64,000 nucleotides of DNA from UBA1163 sp049513055 (GTDB lineage: Bacteria; Desulfobacterota; BSN033; UBA1163): contig JBEKWN010000001.1 of assembly GCA_049513055.1 (NCBI GenBank), positions 1 to 64,000 on the forward strand, in the 5' to 3' direction. The notes under the pieces are model-generated. The model was not told the origin of the DNA. It was given only the letters and a program-made list of their open reading frames with translations, and searched no databases. A program made the position numbers and the translations under genes. Below, in pieces: positions 16,604 through 23,933 of the stretch. Numbering within the stretch: the first letter of the stretch is position 1; every line of letters begins with the position of its first letter.

Positions 16604-17989
16604 TTGAGAGCCTTTTCAGGATTAAAAGATTTCATCGAATATTTAAAAGATCATGGAGAACTCCTTACCCTTTCAACTCCTCTTGCCCCAAAATTTGAAA
16701 TCTCAACCATCCTCTCTGAGTTAGGAAAGAAAGAAGCCCCTGCTATCCTCTTTGAAAAAGTCAGGGGTTATGAATTCCCTGTCGTAGGAAATCTTTTAGG
16801 AACGAAGAAGCGCCTCTCCATGGCTTTGGGAGTAAATCGGGAAAATTTTTTTGAAAATGCTCTTACGAGGTTAGATAAGAGAATTCCTCCTGTTCTGGTG
16901 AAAGATCGAACTCCAAAAATAATCGTCACCAAAAAAGAAAAGGTTGACCTTCTAAAACTCCTCCCCATCTTAACTCACTATGCTAATGATTCGGGTCCTT
17001 ACATCACTTCAGGAATTACGTCAGCCAGGGATACGAAGGATGGCACGATTGGACGGGGACTGCACCGGATGGAGGTAAGGGGAAAGAGTGAGTTGGGCAT
17101 CTCCCTTATCAACCCACCCCTCTCTGAAATTTATGCGCAATATAAGAAAGAAAATAGAAAGATGGAGGTCGCCACAGTGATCGGTGTGGATCCTGCTATC
17201 TTGATTGCTTCAATTTCAAAAATACCTCGTGGAATGGATAAACTTTCCGTGGCAGGAGGTTTGAAGGGCAAACCTATTCCAATGGTGAAAGCCGAGACGT
17301 TCGATATCGATATCCCTGCCAATGCAGAAATTGTCATTGAAGGTTTTATCGATCCAAAAGGGAAAGAGAAAGATGGTACCCTTGGAGAATCGAGTGGATA
17401 CTATATGACCTTCTCAAAAAGCCCTATGATCCATGTCACTGCCATCACTTATCGAAAAGGTGCCTATTTCCACGCCATTGTCCCCTGGGGAATGGAGGTA
17501 GACAATCTACTCTGCCTCATCCATGGAATTAACTTTGTCCCCAAGATGAAAAAGGAGATCCCTTCCCTGAAGGGAATCCACTTAATCCCAGGGACATTCG
17601 GTTCTCATGTCGTCATGAACATTGAGACAGATCAGAAAGGGGAAGTGCGAAGGGCATTGAGCTTAGCTCTCTCCTTCCCAAATATCAAAAAAGCAATCAT
17701 TGTGGATGAGGATGTCGATCCAGAGGATGATCAGGAAGTCGAATGGGCTCTGGCCACCCGATTTCAAGGGGACAGAGATTTAATCGTGGTTCCGGACCTC
17801 AGGGGGCAGCCCATTGATCCATCCTCTAAGGAAGGATTTTTGACGACAAAGATTGGTATGGATGCTACCCGACCTAAAAAAGAGGGGTTTGAAAAGGTCG
17901 ATGTTCCCAGGGAAGTGAAATCTCGACTCGCCTCCATTCTCAAGAATCTCAATCAAATTTCTTACGGTAGGCTCACTAAGCATAGGTGA
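16604..17989 (+). CDS. UbiD-family (de)carboxylase 3
   Basis: A 461-residue UbiD-family protein starting with TTG. Signatures differ from copies 1 and 2: the Arg region is GRGLHRMEVRGKSE, the signature is IPANAEIVIEGFIDP, and the acidic loop is GTLGESSGYYMTF in place of PFGEYTGYY. The protein is thus from another branch and may be a separate (de)carboxylase in place of a third subunit of the same complex. It lies between two copies of a hairpin repeat and just upstream of ubiX, which makes its cofactor. The repeats may partly uncouple its expression from ubiD2 and ubiX. Substrate is not predictable; 4-hydroxybenzoate or a related acid is a fair guess from context. Confidence 0.85.
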   Translation: MRAFSGLKDFIEYLKDHGELLTLSTPLAPKFEISTILSELGKKEAPAILFEKVRGYEFPVVGNLLGTKKRLSMALGVNRENFFENALTRLDKRIPPVLVKDRTPKIIVTKKEKVDLLKLLPILTHYANDSGPYITSGITSARDTKDGTIGRGLHRMEVRGKSELGISLINPPLSEIYAQYKKENRKMEVATVIGVDPAILIASISKIPRGMDKLSVAGGLKGKPIPMVKAETFDIDIPANAEIVIEGFIDPKGKEKDGTLGESSGYYMTFSKSPMIHVTAITYRKGAYFHAIVPWGMEVDNLLCLIHGINFVPKMKKEIPSLKGIHLIPGTFGSHVVMNIETDQKGEVRRALSLALSFPNIKKAIIVDEDVDPEDDQEVEWALATRFQGDRDLIVVPDLRGQPIDPSSKEGFLTTKIGMDATRPKKEGFEKVDVPREVKSRLASILKNLNQISYGRLTKHR

Positions 17990-18000
17990 TAGAAAATAAC

Positions 18001-18100
18001 CTTTCCCCTCCCCCTTGATGGGGGAGGGCGAGGGTGGGGGTGAAAAAGTGGAGTTAATTTCCCCCCTCCCCGTCATCCCCTCCCGCCAAGGGAGGGGAAA
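18001..18100. repeat. Two-hairpin G/C-rich intergenic repeat, copy 2
   Basis: Same layout as the element at 16,468-16,565. Hairpin one has arms CCCTCCCCC (18,006-18,014) and GGGGGAGGG (18,020-18,028) with the same TTGAT loop. Hairpin two has CCCCTCCC (18,077-18,084) and GGGAGGGG (18,090-18,097). The sequence between the hairpins is less alike than the stems. Confidence 0.85.
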
Positions 18101-18118
18101 ATTTATTTAGGAGATGAA

Positions 18119-18718
18119 ATGAAGAAATTAATTGTGGGGATTTCAGGTGCAACCGGGGCCATTTATGGCATCAGGCTTCTAGAGGTTCTTTCAAAATCTG
18201 ATGTGGAAACCCATTTAGTTATTACCGAGGCTGCACAGACGACGATTTTGATGGAGACTTCCTTGAAGGTGGGGGATGTTAAATCTCTTGCAAAGGTTTC
18301 TTATGATATAAAAAATTTAGGAGCCGATATTTCCAGTGGCTCCTTTCTTTCGGAAGGAATGGTGATCATTCCCTGTTCCATTAAAAGCCTTTCTGGAATT
18401 GCCAACTCATTTAATGAAAATCTACTGATCCGGACCGCAGATGTCACGCTCAAGGAACGGAGAAAACTTGTTCTGGTCGTCCGCGAAACCCCGTTCCATC
18501 TGGGCCATATCGAATTGATGCTCCAAGCAAGTCGAATGGGCGCTATCTTACTCCCTCCTATCCCTGCCTTCTACTTTCATCCAAAGACTATTGACGATCT
18601 CATCAATCACACCATTGGAAAGGTCCTCGACCTTTTTGGGATCAACCACCATCTCTTCAACCGTTGGGGAAGTTCTAAGGTGAAGAGGGCTTTAAGAAAG
18701 AAAGGATTCAAGGATTAA
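18119..18718 (+). CDS. ubiX: UbiX flavin prenyltransferase
   Basis: A 199-residue UbiX/Pad1-family protein that joins a dimethylallyl group to FMN to make the prenyl-FMN cofactor of UbiD enzymes. Seen here: GISGATGAIYGIRLL at the N-terminus (flavin phosphate site), SGSFLSEGMVIIPCS, SLSGIANSF, and DVTLKERRKLVLVVRETP, all hallmark stretches. Length is normal. AGGAGATGAA provides the ribosome site. Its stop codon lies inside the start region of the riboflavin-kinase-like gene, so translation of the two is probably coupled. The linked ubiD genes are the obvious users of the cofactor. Confidence 0.95.
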   Translation: MKKLIVGISGATGAIYGIRLLEVLSKSDVETHLVITEAAQTTILMETSLKVGDVKSLAKVSYDIKNLGADISSGSFLSEGMVIIPCSIKSLSGIANSFNENLLIRTADVTLKERRKLVLVVRETPFHLGHIELMLQASRMGAILLPPIPAFYFHPKTIDDLINHTIGKVLDLFGINHHLFNRWGSSKVKRALRKKGFKD

Positions 18719-19097
18719 AATTCGAGGAAGAATCGTTGAGGGACTCAGGGAAGCAGGCCATTTTACCCAGATCCTCTGGGTGAAAAGACAGTTCATCGAA
18801 AAGCTCTCCATTGATCCCTATCCCGGAACGCTGAATTTAGAGATCGTTGATCCCGAATCCCTCCAAACTTTCAAAGAACTCAGGGCCATGAGAGGAAAAG
18901 AGATTACACCTGAAGATCCTTCTTTTTGCAGTGCCCAATGTTACCCTGTCCTCATTGGTGGACGATTAAAAGGAGCGATCGTCTTTCCATTGGTCGATGG
19001 CTATCCTGAAAATAAGATGGAGTTGATCGCCTCTGAGAATATTAAAGAGGCCCTTTTCTTAAAGGCAGGAGACAATTTAGAAGTGGAGATTTTATAG
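18714..19097 (+). CDS. Archaeal-type (DUF120) CTP-dependent riboflavin kinase-like protein
   Basis: About 127 residues that align in order with archaeal RibK: IRGRIVEGLREAGHF near the start, DPYPGTLNLEIVDP, KGAIVFPLVDGYP, and the end ELIASENIKEALFLKAGDNLEVEI. Archaeal RibK uses CTP to turn riboflavin into FMN. There is no ATG: the first GTG (18,780) would cut off the conserved N-terminus. The frame is open from 18,696, and ATT at 18,714 has AAAGGA 7 bases ahead and overlaps the ubiX stop; ATT at 18,720 is an alternative. A +1 frameshift from ubiX giving a fusion is a less likely option. Placement after ubiX suggests local FMN supply for prenyl-FMN. Most bacteria use an unrelated RibF, so this is unusual and suggests transfer from archaea. 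Confidence 0.75.
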   Translation: MKIRGRIVEGLREAGHFTQILWVKRQFIEKLSIDPYPGTLNLEIVDPESLQTFKELRAMRGKEITPEDPSFCSAQCYPVLIGGRLKGAIVFPLVDGYPENKMELIASENIKEALFLKAGDNLEVEIL

Positions 19098-19584
19098 AAT
19101 GTAAAAGTTGGTAATTGATCCAATTGACATTGTCAAATCACTTAACTAGTACTCTGAAACCGTGATTTTTAAATCTATCTCCACAATACAAGATTTCAAA
19201 TTGAAATGGTTAAATTAAGCTCTATGTCAACCTGGTTCAAACAGTTATAATCCATCCGAAGCGCTGGATGACTCTTTACTCTGTGGTTTTTGACATGATC
19301 ATGGAGGAGTTAGGAATTGATTGACAAGGCGAGGAGAACCTTGTTAAATTTTATCTATATAAATGAAAAATACTGACTGCGCCCCATAGACTTTTTAGTT
19401 AGATTTATTAATCTAAGGCATTACGCTTGATTACGATAAAATCAACAAGTTATAATGCTCTCCGAGAATTGAACCGGTGCATAATAGGCGGGAATTGCTC
19501 ATGCTTGTGACGGTGATAAAGCACGCGATTGGGCGCGCATGAGCGACGGATAGCATTAGAATCATTCTTTGTGAGGCCATAGCT
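19098..19584. other. Intergenic region at the left edge of the efflux island
   Basis: The 487 bases hold no supported gene. The first part is AT-rich like the host; the composition turns GC-richer from about 19,440, which probably marks the left boundary of imported DNA. A palindrome TTGACATTGTCAA lies near 19,125-19,137. The -35/-10 pair described separately is at 19,321-19,349. No integrase, direct repeat or tRNA was seen at the edge. Confidence 0.5.
19321..19349 (+). promoter_or_regulatory. Candidate promoter of the RND efflux operon
   Basis: TTGACA (19,321-19,326) and TTAAAT (19,344-19,349) are spaced by 17 bases. An inverted repeat TTGACAAGG (19,321-19,329) / CCTTGTTAA (19,339-19,347) spans the same stretch with one mismatch, so it could be the operator of an unlinked regulator. 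The efflux operon starts 236 bases downstream of the -10 box. Confidence 0.4.
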
Positions 19585-20817
19585 ATGACGTTTACGCCAG
19601 AAGCCAAGAAGAACGATATGTCGAAGGGGACTCGTGGTGGGTGGTGGCTCAGGCACTGGTGGATTGTGTTGCTGGTGGTCTGTCTGTTAGGCGTCGGCGC
19701 ATATGTCTTCTTCATCAAGGCCCAATCGCGCGCCGCCAAGCAAGGGCAGGTCCCTTCCACCCCCGGCATCCCGGTTGTGGCAGTGGAAGCTAAAAAGGCC
19801 GGCTTTAATGTGTATATCACCGGACTGGGCTCAGCCACTCCACTCAATACCATCATCGTGAGGACTCGTGTTGACGGACAACTGATGGAGGCCTTATTCC
19901 GGGAAGGCCAAATCGTGAGCCTCGGAGAACTGCTGGCCAAAATTGATCCGCGCCCTTTCGAGGTGCAGTTGATGCAGGCCGAGGGGCAGTTGGCCCGCGA
20001 CGTGGCGCAGCTCAAGAATGCTCAGCTCGACCTGCAGAGGTTCCAGGTCCTATGGGAGCAGGATTCAATCTCAAAGCAGCAGCTGGACACCCAGGAGGCT
20101 CTGGTTCGCCAGCTTGAAGGTGCGATCAAAACTGATCAGGGGCAGATCGACAGCGCAAAGTTAAATCTTGTTTACTGCCAGATCACCGCCCCGATCAGCG
20201 GCCGCGTCGGCTTGCGTCTCGTGGACCCAGGTAACATCGTTCATGCGAGCGATGTCAACGGGCTCGTGGTGATCACGCAGGTTCAGCCCATTACGGTCAT
20301 CTTTCCTATTCCCGAGGATAGCCTGCCGCAGGTCCTCGCCAGACTCAAGACAGGCGAGCGTCTGCCCGTCGAGGCGTATGATCGCGAGATGAAGCAAAGA
20401 CTCGCCGTAGGATCCCTTCTGACCGTTGACAATCAAATCGATCCAGCCACCGGGACGGTGCGCCTCAAGGCGATCTTTTCAAACGAGAAGAATGAGCTAT
20501 TTCCCAACCAGTTTGTCAACGCTCGCCTGCTCGTGGACGTCAGGCGTGAGGCTACCGTCGTACCAGCACCGGCTCTTCAACGGGGTCCCCAGGGCACCTT
20601 CGTATACGTGGTGAAGGCTGACCGAACAGTTTCGGTTCGACCGATCACTGTTGCTGAAATCCAGGGAGGCGAAGCGTCCATCAAGACGGGGCTCTCACCT
20701 GGTGAGCTCGTTGTCGTGGATGGCGCAGACAGGCTGAGGGAAGGTACCAGGGTGGAGTTAAGAGCTCAAAGCGGCGGCACTGCGCAAAATGGTGGCACCA
20801 CGCAAAGGGGCTACTGA
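19585..20817 (+). CDS. RND efflux periplasmic adaptor (membrane fusion) protein, MdtA-like
   Basis: A 410-residue HlyD/AcrA-family adaptor that links an inner-membrane RND pump to an outer-membrane channel. A membrane-crossing N-terminal signal (WWIVLLVVCLLGVGAYVFFI) is followed by the lipoyl-like half motif TRVDGQLMEALFREGQIV, a coiled-coil hairpin rich in Gln (about residues 110-200), the second lipoyl half ITAPISGRVGLRLVDPGN and the beta-barrel/membrane-proximal part. The C-terminal tail is rich in Gly, Gln and Thr. An alternative start is the ATG at 19,618. The stop overlaps the start of the first pump gene (TGATG), so the genes form one operon. It is GC-richer than the neighbouring catabolic genes. 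Confidence 0.92.
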   Translation: MTFTPEAKKNDMSKGTRGGWWLRHWWIVLLVVCLLGVGAYVFFIKAQSRAAKQGQVPSTPGIPVVAVEAKKAGFNVYITGLGSATPLNTIIVRTRVDGQLMEALFREGQIVSLGELLAKIDPRPFEVQLMQAEGQLARDVAQLKNAQLDLQRFQVLWEQDSISKQQLDTQEALVRQLEGAIKTDQGQIDSAKLNLVYCQITAPISGRVGLRLVDPGNIVHASDVNGLVVITQVQPITVIFPIPEDSLPQVLARLKTGERLPVEAYDREMKQRLAVGSLLTVDNQIDPATGTVRLKAIFSNEKNELFPNQFVNARLLVDVRREATVVPAPALQRGPQGTFVYVVKADRTVSVRPITVAEIQGGEASIKTGLSPGELVVVDGADRLREGTRVELRAQSGGTAQNGGTTQRGY

Positions 20818-23800
20818 TGAATATTTCTCGTACCTTCATCTTGCGTCCGGTCGCAACCACCCTGCTGATGGCTGCTATCATTCTCGCCGGCTTTGTGGCA
20901 TACAGAGAGTTAGCGGTATCTGCCTTGCCGACGGTGGATTACCCGACCATCCAGGTACGCACTTTTTTCCCGGGCGCGAGTCCCGAAGTCATGGCTTCAT
21001 CCGTGACGGCTCCGCTGGAGCGCCAGTTCGGCCAGATGCCCGGTCTGACACAGATGACTTCAAATAGCTCCAGCGGGAGCTCGATCATCACGCTGCAATT
21101 CACTCTGGACCTCAGCCTGGACGTCGCTGAGCAGGAGGTGCAGGCCGCCATCAATGCGGCCTTCACGTTTCTGCCACCCGATCTTCCAACTCCACCCGTT
21201 TACAGCAAAGTAAACCCGGCTGACACGCCGATCCTGACCCTGGCATTGACTTCAGACACGTTACCACTTTTCCAGGTGGAAGATCTGGCGGATACCCGGT
21301 TTGCGCAAAAGATCTCGCAGCTTCCGGGTGTCGGACTTGTTAGCATCAGCGGCGGTCAGAGGCCTGCGGTGCGGATTCACGCCAATCCGACCGCTCTGGC
21401 TTCCTATGGCCTGACCCTCGAAGATCTGAGAATAGCTATCTCAACCGCCAATGTCAATCAAGCCAAAGGTAGCTTCGACGGTCCGCGACAGTCCTACAAC
21501 ATTGGTGCCAACGATCAGCTCTTTTCGAGCGCTGAGTATCGGCCGCTGGTCGTTGCCTATCGTAACGGCGCGCCGGTGCGACTGTCCGATGTCGCCGAGG
21601 CGATCGACGATGTCGAGAACGTGAAACAGGCGGCCTGGATGAACGGTACTCCTGCGGTGATTCTGAACATCCAGCGACAACCAGGCGCAAACGTCATCGC
21701 GGTCGTAGATAGGATCAAGAGGCTCTTGCCGCAGCTCCAAAGCTCATTGCCTCCCTCCATTAAGGTGTCTGTGCTGACCGACCGCACCACGACCATCCGC
21801 GCCTCGGTCAGAGACGTGGAATTCGAGCTGATGCTGGCCGTTGGCTTGGTCGTGTTGGTCATGTTTCTGTTTCTTCGCAGCATGGCAGCAACGGTCATCC
21901 CCAGCGTGGCCGTCCCTTTGTCCCTGGTGGGCACTTTCGGCGTGATGTACCTGTTGGGATTCAGCCTCAACAACCTTTCCCTGATGGCCCTTACCATCTC
22001 AACAGGCTTCGTCGTGGATGATGCCATCGTCATGATCGAGAACATCGCCAGATACGTTGAGCAGGGAGATTCACCCCTTGAGGCGGCGCTTAAAGGCTCC
22101 AAACAGATAGGTTTTACCATCCTATCCCTGACTGTTTCCCTTATCGCCGTGCTCATTCCTCTTCTCTTTATGCGTGAGGTAGTGGGGCGGCTGTTCCGGG
22201 AGTTCGCTGTCACTCTCGGTGTGACCATCCTCATCTCAGCAGTCGTATCGCTGACACTGACGCCGATGATGTGTGCGAGGATCCTTAAACACACGCCTGA
22301 GGAGCGGCAGGGAAGGTTCTTTCGTGCGTCCCAGCGGGTCTTCGACAGGGTCATCCAATCCTACGGGAAAACGCTGCAATGGGTGCTGAGGCATCAGAGG
22401 CCAACGCTCCTCGTGGCAGTGGCTACCCTGGTCCTCACGGTGTTGTTATACATCATCGTGCCAAAAGGATTTTTTCCCATCCAGGATACCGGCGTCATTC
22501 TCGGTATTTCAGAAGCGCCTCAATCGATCTCATTTCTGGGGATGGCGAAGCAGCAGCAGGCGCTCGCCCGGGTGATCCTGAAAGATCCAGCAGTTGAAAG
22601 TCTATCTTCTTTCATCGGGGTGGATGGAACCAACTCCACCCTCAACAGCGGGCGCATCCTGATCAACCTGAAACCCCTGGAGGAGCGTAAAGTGAGCGCC
22701 ACTGAGATCATCCAGCGACTTCAGCGGGAACTCGTAAAGGTCGAAGGGATCACGCTCTTTATGCAGCCGGTGCAGGACCTCACCGTTGACACTCGCGTTA
22801 GCCGGAACCAATACCACTATGCGCTGGAGGATCCCGACATCGATGAGCTGAACAGCTTTGCTCCCAGATTGGTTGAGAAGTTGCGAACACAGCCCGAGCT
22901 TCGTGATGTGAGTAGCGACCAGCAGAACGAAGGACTGCGGGTGTCTGTGGCAATTGACCGGAGCACTGCCTCCCGGCTGGGCATCACACCTCAGCTCATT
23001 GACGACACACTCTATGATGCCTTCGGCCAGCGGCAGGTTTCCACGATGTTCACACAGTTGAACCAGTACCGTGTTGTCCTGGCTGTCAAGCCTGACTTTC
23101 AGCAAGGCCCCGATAGGTTACAGACGATCTATCTTCGGGGTGCAGCCGGTGGACAGGTGCCGCTGGCCGCGATTGCCCAGACTTCAGAAACGATGGGACC
23201 GCTTCTCATCAGCCGCCAGGGTCAGTTTCCGGCGGTGACGGTCTCCTTCAACCTGGCCCCCGGGGTATCACTCGGAGAGGCAGTCAAGGCGGTCGAGTCG
23301 GCCACGCAGCAGATGGGACTGCCCGCAAGTATCCAGGGCAGCTTCCAGGGTACGGCCCAGGCCTTCCAGGCCTCGCTGACCAACGAACCGCTTTTGATCC
23401 TGGCAGCCCTCGTGACGGTCTACCTTGTGCTCGGGGTACTCTATGAGAGTTACATCCATCCGATCACCATTTTGTCCACGCTTCCCTCGGCGGGTGTGGG
23501 AGCGGTGCTCGCCCTCCTGGTCTTTCGCACGGAGCTCTCCGTTATTGCCGTGATCGGCATCATTCTTTTGATCGGCATCGTGAAGAAGAACGGCATCATG
23601 ATCGTCGATTTCGCACTGGACGCTGAGCGCAAGGAGGGCAAAAGCCCTACTGACGCGATCTACCAGGCCAGTCTCCTGCGATTCCGACCGATCATGATGA
23701 CGACGATGGCGGCACTGCTCGGGGCGCTTCCTCTGGCGCTTGGCGGAGGGGTGGGTTCCGAGCTTCGCCGCCCTCTCGGCATCGCCATCGTTGGTGGGCT

Positions 23801-23933
23801 CATTATCAGCCAGATGCTCACGCTCTACACCACGCCGGTTATCTATCTTGCGTTCGATCGGCTGGCGCGACGTATTCGGGGCGGTCGTTCTGGAAATACG
23901 AACGGTGCCGGGCACCCCACGAGCTCGTCATGA
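20817..23933 (+). CDS. RND-family inner-membrane efflux pump 1, MdtB-like
   Basis: A 1038-residue HAE1-type RND transporter, full length for the family, exporting hydrophobic or amphiphilic compounds by proton exchange. It has the N-terminal helix (FILRPVATTLLMAAIILAG), two large periplasmic loops, and the central helix bundle with GFVVDDAIVMIENI, where the paired Asp residues carry protons, matched by GIVKKNGIMIVDFAL in the second half. Start overlaps the adaptor stop. The C-terminal third is nearly the same as that of pump 2 even at DNA level, while the N-terminal parts are quite different. Tandem, non-identical RND genes with one adaptor are typical of MdtABC-type pumps, which act as heterotrimers. 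Confidence 0.95.
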   Translation: MNISRTFILRPVATTLLMAAIILAGFVAYRELAVSALPTVDYPTIQVRTFFPGASPEVMASSVTAPLERQFGQMPGLTQMTSNSSSGSSIITLQFTLDLSLDVAEQEVQAAINAAFTFLPPDLPTPPVYSKVNPADTPILTLALTSDTLPLFQVEDLADTRFAQKISQLPGVGLVSISGGQRPAVRIHANPTALASYGLTLEDLRIAISTANVNQAKGSFDGPRQSYNIGANDQLFSSAEYRPLVVAYRNGAPVRLSDVAEAIDDVENVKQAAWMNGTPAVILNIQRQPGANVIAVVDRIKRLLPQLQSSLPPSIKVSVLTDRTTTIRASVRDVEFELMLAVGLVVLVMFLFLRSMAATVIPSVAVPLSLVGTFGVMYLLGFSLNNLSLMALTISTGFVVDDAIVMIENIARYVEQGDSPLEAALKGSKQIGFTILSLTVSLIAVLIPLLFMREVVGRLFREFAVTLGVTILISAVVSLTLTPMMCARILKHTPEERQGRFFRASQRVFDRVIQSYGKTLQWVLRHQRPTLLVAVATLVLTVLLYIIVPKGFFPIQDTGVILGISEAPQSISFLGMAKQQQALARVILKDPAVESLSSFIGVDGTNSTLNSGRILINLKPLEERKVSATEIIQRLQRELVKVEGITLFMQPVQDLTVDTRVSRNQYHYALEDPDIDELNSFAPRLVEKLRTQPELRDVSSDQQNEGLRVSVAIDRSTASRLGITPQLIDDTLYDAFGQRQVSTMFTQLNQYRVVLAVKPDFQQGPDRLQTIYLRGAAGGQVPLAAIAQTSETMGPLLISRQGQFPAVTVSFNLAPGVSLGEAVKAVESATQQMGLPASIQGSFQGTAQAFQASLTNEPLLILAALVTVYLVLGVLYESYIHPITILSTLPSAGVGAVLALLVFRTELSVIAVIGIILLIGIVKKNGIMIVDFALDAERKEGKSPTDAIYQASLLRFRPIMMTTMAALLGALPLALGGGVGSELRRPLGIAIVGGLIISQMLTLYTTPVIYLAFDRLARRIRGGRSGNTNGAGHPTSSS

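Noticed and set aside
19431..20015. 194-codon minus-strand frame over the start of the adaptor gene
   Set aside because: Overlaps a clear HlyD-type gene on the other strand; residue make-up is Ser/Thr/Pro-rich shadow.
22602..23105. Long open frame of 167 codons on the minus strand inside pump gene 1, and similar ones in pump gene 2
   Set aside because: They lie antisense to well-conserved RND genes, have GC-rich shadow codon use, and encode nothing recognisable.
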